A DNA stretch of 37,258 nucleotides from Phycisphaerae bacterium. Lineage in GTDB: Bacteria; Planctomycetota; Phycisphaerae; UBA1845; Fen-1342. Location of the stretch: contig JAJVHV010000048.1 of NCBI GenBank assembly GCA_022072445.1, positions 1-37,258 on the forward strand. Direction: 5' to 3'. Below the pieces are notes generated by a model. It saw nothing but the letters and a program-made list of their open reading frames with translations. It was not told the origin of the DNA and made no database searches. This document shows, one piece after another, positions 14,800 to 22,678 of the stretch. The translations under genes and the position numbers were made by a program. Every line of letters begins with the position of its first letter. Position 1 is the stretch's first letter.

Positions 14800-16545
14800 T
14801 TACACCTGCATGATGCCCGTCCTGAGCTCCGGCAGATCGCCGACGCGCGACACAGCCTCCAGCGCCAACGCCAGAAAGTCGCGCGTCTGCGCGGGCTCGA
14901 TGATCGCATCGACCCAGCCGCGGGCGGCGGCGTAGCGGATGTCCTGGTGTTCGTCGTATTGCGCGATAATGGCGCGCTCCAGCGTGCGCAGCTCATCCTC
15001 GTCGGGTTCGTGGCCGCGGCGTTTGATCGTCTGTATTTCGAGCTGCAAGAGCGTCTTGGCCGCCGATGCGCCGCCCATGACGGCGTATTTCGCGTTCGGC
15101 CAGCCGACGATGAAGCGCGGGTCGTAGGCTTTGCCGCACATGGCGTAGTTGCCGGCGCCGTAGCTGCCGCCGACGATGACGGTGATTTTCGGCACGATGG
15201 AGTTGCTGACGGCGTTCACCATCTTGGCGCCGCTGCGGATGATGCCGTCGTGCTCGCTGGCACGGCCGACCATGAAGCCGTTGACGTCCTGAAGGAAGAT
15301 GATGGGCGTGCGCTGCTGGTTGCAGTCGAGGATGAAGCGCGCCCCTTTGTCGGCGCTGTCGACGTAGATCACCGAGGGGAATTGCAGCGGGCCGCGGGCC
15401 GGTTTGACCACCTGTTTCTGATTTGCAACGATGCCGACCGGCCAGCCGTCGATCCGCCCGAACCCGCACACCAGCGTCTGGCCATATTCCGGCTTGAACT
15501 CGTCAAAGCTGCCCGCGTCGATGATGTGCTCGATGACGGTGCGGATGTCGAACTCGCCGCGCTTGGCGTGCGCGACAGGCGTCCAGGTTTCCTCGGCGGG
15601 AAGTCTGGGCGGTTTGGGCTCGGCGCGGTCGAACGGGCAGTGCGGGCCGGGGCCGAGCTTGCCGATCAGGCGGCGCAGCCGCTCGATGCACAGCTCGTCG
15701 TTCGGCTCGCGGTAGTCGATCGTTCCGCTGACGCTGGCGTGCATCAGCGCCCCGCCCAGCTCTTCGCTGGTCGCATCCTGCCCGATGGCGGCCTTCACCA
15801 GCGCCGGCCCCGCCAGATACAGCCCGCTCCCCTCCGTCATGAGCAGCGTGTCGCACATCACCGGCAGATACGCCCCGCCCGCGACGCAGTTGCCCATGAT
15901 GGCGGCGAATTGCGGAATGCCGGCGGCGCTGATGACGGCGTTATTGCGAAAGATGCGGCCGAAGTCGTCCTCGTCGGGGAAGATCTCGTCCTGCATCGGC
16001 AGGTAGACGCCGGCCGAGTCGATCAGGTAGATGATCGGCAGTTTATTGTCCAGGCCGATGCGCTGCGCGCGGAGCACCTTCTTGCAGGTGGCGGGGAAGA
16101 AGGCGCCCGCCTTCACCGTGGCGTCGTTGGCGACGATGACGCACAGGCGGCCCATCACGCGCCCCAGGCCGGTAATCACGCCGGCGGCCGGAACGTCGCC
16201 GACGTCGGGGTACATTCCCTCGGCGGCCCACAAGCCGAGTTCGAAGAAGAGCGACGAAGCGACGGAGCGACGAAGCGACGAAGGGTGCGCGCGAGAAGCA
16301 TGGTGCGCGCCGGGAGCAGGGGCCCCACGATGCGCGTCGTGCGCGGAGCTGCCCATTTCGTGCCGCGCTGCTCGCTCGCGATCACAGAGCAGATCGATGC
16401 GCTCGCGCGCGGTGAGGCGGCCGTGCCGGTGCTGGCGCTCGACGCCCTTCGGCCCGCCGCCCTTGCGGATTTCCGCCTCGCGGGCGCGGAGCGCCTCGAT
16501 CAGCTCGTCCATCGCCGTCGACCGTCTGGGTCGGTGGGTGCTCAT
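14800..16545 (-). CDS. Acyl-CoA carboxylase carboxyltransferase (beta) subunit, methylcrotonyl/propionyl-CoA type
   Basis: The protein has 581 residues from ATG 16545; ATG 16512 (570 residues) is an equally possible start. The biotin-dependent enzyme carries a carboxyl group from biotin to an acyl-CoA. The N-terminus (EAEIRKGGGPKGVERQHRHG, then LTARERIDLL) and ELGLWAAEGMYPDVGDVPAAG are typical of the carboxyltransferase family. So are IVANDATVKAGAFFP, DSAGVYLPMQDEIFP, NCVAGGAYLPVM and, in the C-terminal half, GGSYGAGNYAMCGKAYDPRF. The second half has the acyl-CoA-binding fold. DVPAAG, LPMQDE and CVAGGAYLP are closest to methylcrotonyl-CoA carboxylase beta subunits, but the substrate is not certain. 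No biotin carboxylase subunit lies nearby. A 44-residue in-frame insert (codons for about 16249-16380) interrupts a conserved segment between IDLLCD and FFELGL and contains a tandem octamer repeat. Confidence 0.93.
   Translation of the reverse strand: MSTHRPRRSTAMDELIEALRAREAEIRKGGGPKGVERQHRHGRLTARERIDLLCDRERAARHEMGSSAHDAHRGAPAPGAHHASRAHPSSLRRSVASSLFFELGLWAAEGMYPDVGDVPAAGVITGLGRVMGRLCVIVANDATVKAGAFFPATCKKVLRAQRIGLDNKLPIIYLIDSAGVYLPMQDEIFPDEDDFGRIFRNNAVISAAGIPQFAAIMGNCVAGGAYLPVMCDTLLMTEGSGLYLAGPALVKAAIGQDATSEELGGALMHASVSGTIDYREPNDELCIERLRRLIGKLGPGPHCPFDRAEPKPPRLPAEETWTPVAHAKRGEFDIRTVIEHIIDAGSFDEFKPEYGQTLVCGFGRIDGWPVGIVANQKQVVKPARGPLQFPSVIYVDSADKGARFILDCNQQRTPIIFLQDVNGFMVGRASEHDGIIRSGAKMVNAVSNSIVPKITVIVGGSYGAGNYAMCGKAYDPRFIVGWPNAKYAVMGGASAAKTLLQLEIQTIKRRGHEPDEDELRTLERAIIAQYDEHQDIRYAAARGWVDAIIEPAQTRDFLALALEAVSRVGDLPELRTGIMQV
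16251..16282 (+). repeat. Tandem octamer repeat (GCGACGRA x4) inside the carboxylase gene
   Basis: Four consecutive 8-base units occur: GCGACGAA, GCGACGGA, GCGACGAA, GCGACGAA. The array lies within a 132-base stretch that adds 44 residues to the carboxylase between two segments that are adjacent in relatives. The unit is not a multiple of three, so gain or loss of one unit would shift the frame. Confidence 0.8.
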
Positions 16546-16635
16546 GGCGGGGCACATTATGGGCGTCTGCCCGCGCCGCCTCAAATGGGTAAACTGGCGG
16601 CTGGTGCGATTAGAATCAGAGCTTCAGGAGAACCC

Positions 16636-18270
16636 ATGAAATCCACATCCGCCTGCACGTGCCTGGTCGGCGTGGCGCTTTTCGCATCCGGCGCGCTGTT
16701 CGCGCAAATCACCGGTCCGAGCAGTTCCCAGCGGCCCTACGTGTTGCCCGTCGCGCCCGGCGCCGTGACCGTGTCGATCCTGACGGTCGGCGACTCGGTC
16801 AACTATAAGCCCGACGGTGTGACGCCGTATCGCATGGTCGGTCTGCCGGATGGGCTGGGCGCGATGGACAACGGCGACGGGACGCTTACGCTGTTCATGA
16901 ACCACGAGTTGACCGCGACGGACGGCATTGCTCGCGCGCATGGAGCCACGGGCGCCTTCGTCTCGCGCTGGACGATCGACGCGCTCACGTTTGGCGTCAC
17001 GCACGGCGACGACCTGATACAGAGCGTGCAGATCTGGAACGACACCACCGCTGCGTATGGCCCGTCGGCCGCGGAGCGCTTCGGGCGGTTCTGTTCGGCG
17101 ACGCTGGCGGAGCCGGAAGCGTTGTACAACTCGATCAGCGGGTTGGGGACGACGGAGCGCGTGTTTTTCAACGGCGAGGAGAATGGCACGAACGGGCAGG
17201 CGTTCGCACACGTCGCAAGCGGGGTCGGCGCGGGCGTGACGTGGGAGCTGCCCTGGTGCGGGCGGATGAACTTCGAGAATAACGCTCCCGCGCCGTATTC
17301 CAGCGACCTGACGGTCGTGATCGGGACGGACGATTCGAGCACCGGCCAGTTGTATGTCTACGTCGGGACGAAGTCCGCCAGCGGTTCGGACGTGGAGCGC
17401 GCCGGCCTGACGCACGGAACGCTCTACGGACTCGTGGTCGACGGCGTCGCCAGCGAAGACCCCGCGACCGGCATCGGCGCCATCAGCCGGCCGTTCTCGC
17501 TTCACAACTTCGGCGACGTTTCGGCCTGGAGCGGCGCGACGCTTCAGACGCAAAGCCGTGCCAACGGCGTCACAGAATTTCTGCGACCCGAGGACGGACA
17601 CTGGGACGCGGCACATTCCGGGCACTTCTACTGGGTCACCACCGGGGCGAACGGCGGACCCGGGCGGCTGTGGCGCCTGCGTTTCAGCGACATGAGCAAC
17701 CCGGCGCTCGGCGGCGTGATCGAAAATCTGCTCGACGGATCGGAGGGCATCGACTCGCCCGACAACATCTGCGTCCGCGCCGGCTATGTCATGATCCAGG
17801 AAGACGCCGCCAACGCCATTCTGGCGCGCGTCTGGCGCTACGACATTTTGAACGACAAGCTGTTCGTCGCGGCTCAGGCCAACCCGGATTTCTTTCAGCC
17901 GGGCGGCGTGGATTACATGGGCGACGGAGAAGAGGTCTCTGGGATCATCGATCTGGCCGCGATCGTCGGCCCGGGCTGGTTTGCATTCGACATTCAGACC
18001 GGCAATGCACTGGCCGATCCCGAACTCGTCGATGACGGACAACTCCTCGCGCTTTATGCACCGCAAGCGGCGTTCGCGCGCGGCGACGCGAATTGCGACG
18101 GCTCGGTCAACGGCTTCGACGTCGAGGCGTTTGTGCTGGCGCTGAGCGACCCGCCGGCCTACGCCGCCGCCTATCCGGACTGTAACATCGAATTCTGCGA
18201 CGTGAACGGCGACGGCTCTGCCAACGGCTTCGACGTAGACGCTTTCGTCGGCGTGCTGACCGGGCCCTGA
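16636..18270 (+). CDS. Secreted DUF839/PhoX-like protein with a C-terminal dockerin-like module
   Basis: The protein has 544 residues; ATG 16636 follows a CAGGAG site. A signal peptide (MKSTSACTCLVGVALFASG, cleavage near LFA-Q) is followed by a large domain of about 450 residues. It has MVGLPDGLGAMDNGDGTLTLFMNHEL, given here as a spliced motif near residues 58-82, together with FFNGEENG, GTDDSSTGQLYVYVGTK, FLRPEDGHWD and VMIQEDAAN. This 'DGLG..DNGDGT.....NHE', 'PE.G', 'QED' pattern resembles the DUF839/PhoX beta-propeller group, whose characterised members are calcium-dependent phosphatases. Whether this one is catalytic is not clear. The last 65 residues carry two DxNxDG-type loops (DANCDGSVNGFDVE and DVNGDGSANGFDVD) like the tail of the first gene in the window. 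It diverges from the carboxylase gene. Confidence 0.85.
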   Translation: MKSTSACTCLVGVALFASGALFAQITGPSSSQRPYVLPVAPGAVTVSILTVGDSVNYKPDGVTPYRMVGLPDGLGAMDNGDGTLTLFMNHELTATDGIARAHGATGAFVSRWTIDALTFGVTHGDDLIQSVQIWNDTTAAYGPSAAERFGRFCSATLAEPEALYNSISGLGTTERVFFNGEENGTNGQAFAHVASGVGAGVTWELPWCGRMNFENNAPAPYSSDLTVVIGTDDSSTGQLYVYVGTKSASGSDVERAGLTHGTLYGLVVDGVASEDPATGIGAISRPFSLHNFGDVSAWSGATLQTQSRANGVTEFLRPEDGHWDAAHSGHFYWVTTGANGGPGRLWRLRFSDMSNPALGGVIENLLDGSEGIDSPDNICVRAGYVMIQEDAANAILARVWRYDILNDKLFVAAQANPDFFQPGGVDYMGDGEEVSGIIDLAAIVGPGWFAFDIQTGNALADPELVDDGQLLALYAPQAAFARGDANCDGSVNGFDVEAFVLALSDPPAYAAAYPDCNIEFCDVNGDGSANGFDVDAFVGVLTGP

Positions 18271-18279
18271 ATGATGCCC

Positions 18280-18309
18280 CCAGCCGAGCCCCGACCGTCA
18301 GGGAGGGGT
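18280..18309 (+). repeat. Dispersed repeat, copy 4, overlapping the end of the HAD gene
   Basis: This copy carries GAGCCCCGACCGTCAGGG followed by AGGGGT, differing from copy 1 at one position. It lies between convergent genes and its last 12 bases are read on the minus strand as the final codons and TGA stop of the HAD-family gene. Confidence 0.85.
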
Positions 18310-18972
18310 TCGCCCGCGGTCGATCATCTGAACAAGCCGGGCCGCCGTCAGCTCCGTCAGCGATTCGCACACGCGATGCGCGCGGCCCACGCGGCTCCGC
18401 GGCCCCAGCCCCACCACTGTCATGCCCGCCGCCAGACCCGCGTCGACGCCGCTCTCAGCGTCCTCGACCACGATGCAACGCCGTGGCGGGACGTCGATCG
18501 CCGCGGCTGCCATCAGGAAGAGCGTCGGATCGGGCTTTGAGCGCTCGGTGTCGGTCCCGTCGATCACCGCGTCGAGCAGATCGCGGATGTTGAGGTGGTC
18601 GACGACGCGTTTGGCGTTGCGACTGGAAGACGCGACCGCCACTCGCACGCCTGCCGTGCGCAGCCCGCGCAGCAGGTCGAGCGCTCCGGGCAGCATGTCG
18701 GCCTGCGTCATGCGGTCGACCAGTTCCTGGTAATGACGGTTCTTCTTCTCCGCCATCGCCGCCTGCTCGTCCGCTCCGTACTTCACCGCCCGCTCGCCCA
18801 GCACGATCTTAAGGCTCTCGCCGCGCGATATCCCGCGCAGCGCCTCATTGCGCTGCCGGTCAAACGAGATACCCAGCTCCTCCGCCAGCCGCAGCCAGCT
18901 CTGATAATGCAGCTCCGCCGTATCGGTCAGCACGCCGTCGAGATCGAAAATGACGCCGCACGCTTGCTTCAT
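18298..18972 (-). CDS. pgmB: HAD-superfamily hydrolase, beta-phosphoglucomutase-like
   Basis: The protein has 224 residues. Motif I is FDLDGVLTDTAELHYQSW, where the first Asp is the phosphoryl acceptor and the DxD form plus 'T.E.H...W' fit beta-phosphoglucomutases. Motif II is VAVASSSRNA, motif III is the Lys in SKPDPTLFL, and motif IV is VEDAESGVDAG. The cap domain includes GISRGESLKIVLG, close to the substrate-specificity loop of the beta-phosphoglucomutase group, which interconverts beta-glucose-1- and 6-phosphate. A related sugar phosphatase is possible. The start codon overlaps the stop of the upstream CPBP gene by four bases (ATGA), so translation is probably coupled. The final three residues and stop come from the dispersed repeat at 18280-18309. 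Confidence 0.88.
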   Translation of the reverse strand: MKQACGVIFDLDGVLTDTAELHYQSWLRLAEELGISFDRQRNEALRGISRGESLKIVLGERAVKYGADEQAAMAEKKNRHYQELVDRMTQADMLPGALDLLRGLRTAGVRVAVASSSRNAKRVVDHLNIRDLLDAVIDGTDTERSKPDPTLFLMAAAAIDVPPRRCIVVEDAESGVDAGLAAGMTVVGLGPRSRVGRAHRVCESLTELTAARLVQMIDRGRTPP

Positions 18973-19877
18973 GCTCCCTCTCCCGCCGCCGGCGCGATCA
19001 GCTCCGGTGCCAGCGTGGCGAAAACCATCGTCCGCAGATTGAACAGCGCGTGAATCGCCACGCACAGCGTCAGGGAACGCCGTCGCAGCCGAAAGTACCC
19101 GAGCACAATCCCCATGCTGACGAGCGGCACGACGTCCTGCGGCTGCGTGACGTGCATGAATCCGAACGCGACCGCCGAGACGCTGACGGCCAGCCAGGCG
19201 TGCCGCGTATACCGCCAGACCATCTGCAGCACGATCCCGCGAAACAGGACTTCCTCCACCAGCGGAGCTTCGATCACCGCCCGATAGTAGAGCTGCGCGC
19301 GCCCCAGCCAGCCCCACGCACTCTCGTGCAGCGACAGCAGCACCTCGTGCACCGGCGGGACCACGCCGGGCTCAAAACGCCGCCAGAGCGCTTCGGCCGT
19401 GAATTTCTGAACGCTCGTCAGCGCATGACATGCGCACGCCGCCAGGACGGCGATACCCGCCGAACAGAGCATTCGTTCCATCCGAGGGCCGCCGAGACCG
19501 ACAACGTCCGTGGAATCGGTCTCAGCCGTCGGCGCAAACGACCGGCGAAGCGCAAGCAGCAGAATCGCCACGGCGCACGCCGCCGACTTGGCCACGCCGT
19601 CGATGGCATAACGCACGTGCCAGGCGTGCGAACCCGGAGGCGGCACTGCGGCCCCGCCGGTCTGCAAGCTGACGGCGGCCGCCGCGGCGCTGGCGACGTA
19701 CATGACGCCGATAATCAGCACGAAGTCCAGCAGGCCGGGGCCCTGTCCGCTCGCGTGGACCCCACCGAGCGGCTGGCGCCAACGGCCTGAGCGCGCGACG
19801 CCCACGATCCAGCCCAGCAGCGCCACTCCGCCCACGCTCAGCAGCACGGCGTCCGCGGCTTGCAGGGTGCTCGGCAT
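18969..19877 (-). CDS. CPBP-family intramembrane metalloprotease
   Basis: The protein has 302 residues from ATG 19877; ATG 19889 would add four. It is a multi-pass membrane protein with helices near residues 10-30, 50-75, 95-115, 140-160 and several in the last 120. The C-terminal third carries all three CPBP (Abi/CAAX protease) motifs: EAPLVEEVLFRG (EExxxR), FGFMHVTQ (FxxxH) and IHALFN (HxxxN). These are the metal ligands and catalytic Glu of the Rce1-like fold, so it is probably an active protease acting within the membrane; the substrate is unknown. Its stop codon overlaps the start of the HAD-family gene by four bases. It diverges from trpC with only 67 bases between the start codons. Confidence 0.88.
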   Translation of the reverse strand: MPSTLQAADAVLLSVGGVALLGWIVGVARSGRWRQPLGGVHASGQGPGLLDFVLIIGVMYVASAAAAAVSLQTGGAAVPPPGSHAWHVRYAIDGVAKSAACAVAILLLALRRSFAPTAETDSTDVVGLGGPRMERMLCSAGIAVLAACACHALTSVQKFTAEALWRRFEPGVVPPVHEVLLSLHESAWGWLGRAQLYYRAVIEAPLVEEVLFRGIVLQMVWRYTRHAWLAVSVSAVAFGFMHVTQPQDVVPLVSMGIVLGYFRLRRRSLTLCVAIHALFNLRTMVFATLAPELIAPAAGEGA

Positions 19878-19944
19878 TACGGCTAGCATCCGTGACTCGC
19901 GCTGGCGATCGTGCGGCGTGTGTGCTGCATTCCCAGGAGGCTCC

Positions 19945-20760
19945 TTGGCAAGCGTTCTCGACGAGATTCTTGCCCACAAGCGCGTCGAAGTCGAGGCGGC
20001 CAAGGCCCTTTGCCCCATCGAGGCGCTGCAACGCCTGCCCGGCTTCGCCATACGTCCGCGCAATTTCTTCGGCTCGGCCGGCGTCCCGCGGCGGCGAAAG
20101 CCGAACCTTATCGCCGAAGTGAAGTCCGCCAGCCCGTCGGCCGGCCGGATCGTCCCCGACTTCGATCCCGTCGCGATCGCCTCGCGCTACGCCGTCGGCG
20201 GCGCCGATGCGCTCAGCGTACTGACCGACCAGCGATTCTTCGGCGGTCATCTCCGCTACATCGCGCAGATCAAGAAAGCGGTCGATCTGCCGGTGCTCCG
20301 CAAAGACTTCCTGATCGATCCGTATCAGGTCGTCGAGAGCCGCGCCGCCGGCGCCGACGCCATCCTGCTCATTGCCGAGGCACTCGACGACGGCGTCCTC
20401 GCGCGGCTCGCGGCGCAGGCGATCGAGCTCGACCTCGCCGTGCTGATCGAAATACACGACGAGGATTCGCTCACGCGCGTCCGCCCGCTGCTCGACCTGC
20501 ACCATCGCGGGCAGGTCCTGCTCGGAATCAACAACCGCGACTTGCGCACACAGCAGGTCGACATCGCCACCACCGAGCGGCTCGCCCCCCTCGCCCCGCC
20601 CGGAACGCCGATCGTCGCCGAGAGCGGCGTGCGGACGCGCGGCGACGTCGACCGCCTGCGCCGCGCGGGTGCCCGCGCCCTGCTCGTCGGCGAGACGCTC
20701 ATGCGCAGCCCCGACCCCGCCGCGACGATCGAGCAGTTGTTCGGCACCGCCGAAGCGTAA
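19945..20760 (+). CDS. trpC: Indole-3-glycerol phosphate synthase
   Basis: The protein has 271 residues. It closes the indole ring in tryptophan synthesis, converting carboxyphenylamino-deoxyribulose phosphate to indole-3-glycerol phosphate. TTG 19945 is chosen as the start: it is preceded by a perfect AGGAGG at the right distance and gives the usual N-terminus (ASVLDEILAHKRVEV). The TIM-barrel signatures are complete: PNLIAEVKSASPSAG, ADALSVLTDQRFFGG, LPVLRKDFLIDPYQ, ADAILLIAEAL, VLIEIHDE, LLGINNRDLRT, IVAESGV and LLVGETLM. The catalytic Lys (EVKSASPS, LRKDF) and Glu (IEIH) positions are intact. No other trp gene is adjacent, so the pathway is scattered in this genome. Upstream, longer frames overlap the divergent CPBP gene and are rejected. 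Confidence 0.96.
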   Translation: MASVLDEILAHKRVEVEAAKALCPIEALQRLPGFAIRPRNFFGSAGVPRRRKPNLIAEVKSASPSAGRIVPDFDPVAIASRYAVGGADALSVLTDQRFFGGHLRYIAQIKKAVDLPVLRKDFLIDPYQVVESRAAGADAILLIAEALDDGVLARLAAQAIELDLAVLIEIHDEDSLTRVRPLLDLHHRGQVLLGINNRDLRTQQVDIATTERLAPLAPPGTPIVAESGVRTRGDVDRLRRAGARALLVGETLMRSPDPAATIEQLFGTAEA

Positions 20761-20796
20761 CAGGAGCGTCGGCCCTCCGTGGCGACGCGGATCAAT

Positions 20797-20824
20797 AGCG
20801 AATGTCGAATAGCGAATAACGAAT
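20797..20824 (+). repeat. Tandem heptamer repeat (RNCGAAT x4)
   Basis: Four consecutive heptamers occur: AGCGAAT, GTCGAAT, AGCGAAT, AACGAAT, 37 bases after the trpC stop. The stretch is more AT-rich than its surroundings. Confidence 0.75.
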
Positions 20825-20857
20825 TGGACAGCTTGGCGAATACGGCGGTGTCGCAGT

Positions 20858-21232
20858 TCAACTCAGCCCGGCGTAGGCCGACACCTGCCGGCGCGTGGCA
20901 AACCGCGGCGGCTGGTCGAGCACCGTGACGATCACCTCCGCCGTCCGCGGCCCAACGCCCGGAGTCGTCCTGAGCAACGCCACGCCCGGATCGGATCGGC
21001 CCAGCGCGTCTCGCACGGCAGGCGATTCGCACGTTTCGGGTCCGTCGGCAAGGGACAACCTGCCTTGCACAAATCGCAGCCGCTCGGCGTCGCCGCCCGG
21101 CTTGTGACAGCAGGCCAAGCCCTCGCAGGCAAAAGTCGCGGCTGACCGACCCTCGATCCCTTGAGGGCCGCCAAGACACGGGAACCTCGTACGAGCTAGG
21201 CCAGAGCGAACGCTGCTTTGGAACAGGTCCAA
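20858..21232 (-). pseudogene. Remnant of an IS110/IS116/IS902-type transposase
   Basis: The last 40 residues of this frame (LLRTTPGVGPRTAEVIVTVL, then RFATRRQVSAYAGL) match the C-terminal helix-hairpin-helix-like domain (Transposase_20) of IS110-family transposases, where 'TIPGVGP.TA' and 'RF...RQL.AYAGL' are hallmarks. It stops directly after AYAGLS, whereas functional enzymes continue with about 60 more residues. The upstream half of the frame does not resemble the N-terminal DEDD catalytic domain. So only a central fragment survives and the element is dead. It sits just before an FAD monooxygenase that also looks acquired. Confidence 0.65.
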
Positions 21233-21251
21233 AGCCAGCTACGATGCGTCC

Positions 21252-22397
21252 ATGAGCGTTGGATCGGGCATGAAGGTCGGAGTGATCGGTGGCTCGTACG
21301 GCGGGTTGTGCGCCGCACTGGCGTTGCGGTGCGTTGGGCATGACGTAGAAGTCTTCGAGCGGAATCCCGACTTCGACCGCATCGGCGGTGGAATTGTTGT
21401 CCAGCCGGACTTCGCCGAGTACCTGGAGGCATTCGGGTACGCACGGCCCGAATCGGCTGCGGTGCCGACAACACGCCGCCGGTTTCTCGCTCGTGATGGG
21501 TCCATTGCTGCCACCTCCGGCGACGCGGTTTTCTACACGGCGTGGGACACCCTGCTGCGGGCGCTCCGCGACGCGTTCGATGCCTCTCGTATCCACAACG
21601 GGATGACGCTCCGAGCCGTCGAGCGGACCACCAGCGGGGTGACGTGCAAGTTCGACGGCGGGCAGCAGCGTGAGTTCGACCTCGTGGTCGCGGCTGACGG
21701 AATCGGCTCTCTGGTACGCCGTCTCTTGCTGCCGGATGTTGAGCCCAAGTATGCGGGCTATGTCGGCTATCGCGGCCTTGTTCCAGAGCGAGAGCTGTCA
21801 GAGGCGCAAGCTGAGCTTATCCGCGACAGTTTCGTCCTCTACGCGTATCCTCGCTCCCACATCCTGAACTATCTCATCCCGAGCGAGTCAGGCTCCACAC
21901 AACGCGGGGAACGGCGATGGAACTGGGTCTGGTACGTTTCTCACACGCCGGGCGAGCTGACCTCGCTTCTGACCGATCGCAATGGCCATCGTCATCGCGT
22001 CTCGCTTGCCCCCGGGGAAATGAGCGATGAATGGTCCGCCCGGTTGCGGGCACGAGCGGAGCGACTCCTCCCTCCTCTCCTGTCGGACGTAGTGCGGCAA
22101 ACACGCGCCCCCTTCGCCCAAGCCATCTTTGATCTTGCGGTTCCGCGCATGGTGTTCGGTCGCATCGTTCTACTGGGGGATGCTGCCTGCGTCGTTCGAC
22201 CGCACACGGCCTCAGGAACGTCGAAGGCCGCTGCTGACGCGATCTCCCTCGCTCACGTGCTCCGAGATCACGGCGCGGACGACGCCGCTGCGCTGAGTGG
22301 TTGGGAAGCGGAGCGACTTGTGGCAGCTCGGCAACTCTTTGCGTACGGGCAGCAAATCGCTTCACGAGGTGGTTTGGGCGAGCCAGAGCCGATGTAG
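21252..22397 (+). CDS. FAD-dependent aromatic monooxygenase (PHBH-like family)
   Basis: The protein has 381 residues; ATG 21252 is taken, though ATG 21270 (MKVGVIGGSYGG) is also plausible. The N-terminal Rossmann motif VGVIGGSYGGLCAALAL binds the ADP part of FAD, ending in the acidic VEVFERNP. The central DLVVAADGIGSLVRR is the conserved 'DG' motif that contacts both FAD and NAD(P)H, and GRIVLLGDAACVVRPHTASG is the second FAD motif (GD). The order and length fit class A flavoprotein hydroxylases. RPHTASGTSKAAADA and GYVGYRGLVPE resemble the 2,6-dihydroxypyridine or salicylate hydroxylase-like group, so hydroxylation of a small aromatic or heteroaromatic compound is likely. Codon use is less GC-biased than the neighbours, and a transposase remnant lies just upstream, suggesting horizontal gain. 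Confidence 0.88.
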   Translation: MSVGSGMKVGVIGGSYGGLCAALALRCVGHDVEVFERNPDFDRIGGGIVVQPDFAEYLEAFGYARPESAAVPTTRRRFLARDGSIAATSGDAVFYTAWDTLLRALRDAFDASRIHNGMTLRAVERTTSGVTCKFDGGQQREFDLVVAADGIGSLVRRLLLPDVEPKYAGYVGYRGLVPERELSEAQAELIRDSFVLYAYPRSHILNYLIPSESGSTQRGERRWNWVWYVSHTPGELTSLLTDRNGHRHRVSLAPGEMSDEWSARLRARAERLLPPLLSDVVRQTRAPFAQAIFDLAVPRMVFGRIVLLGDAACVVRPHTASGTSKAAADAISLAHVLRDHGADDAAALSGWEAERLVAARQLFAYGQQIASRGGLGEPEPM

Positions 22398-22678
22398 CAA
22401 TCGAGGCAAGCCACGCAGCAGGATCTAAACCCGACCAGTGGGTGTATCGAATCGCTGAAGAGTTCAAACCCGGCCCGGTGCTCACAGGACGCGAGGAGGC
22501 GTTTGAACTACCCCGTAAACACCGATGGCCCCGGCACTTGCCGAGGCCATCCAGTCAGCTGAATCGGGCTAACTGGCGTTCGTTTGAACCGGCGCTGCGG
22601 GGCTTCGCCGACGAGTTCACGCAGCCCGTGCTGCATCTTCCTCGACTGGAAGTGTTTATAGCACGGCCGGCCTGAGGG
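22398..22678. other. Non-coding stretch at the island edge
   Basis: These 281 bases lie between the FAD monooxygenase and the end of the response-regulator gene. An open frame crosses it, but I see no conserved motif, credible start signal or tRNA fold. It may be degraded coding DNA at the boundary of the acquired segment. Confidence 0.4.

Noticed and set aside
14947-16635. Long plus-strand extension upstream of the dockerin-type gene
   Set aside because: It is antisense to the acyl-CoA carboxylase gene. The real start at 16636 has a ribosome site and a signal peptide.
20797-20824. Iteron-type origin
   Set aside because: There are only four short heptamers, with no DnaA boxes, replication gene or AT-rich unwinding region beside them.
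22398-22678. Small gene or tRNA at the island edge
   Set aside because: I found no cloverleaf and no conserved protein motif or good start signal in the open frames.
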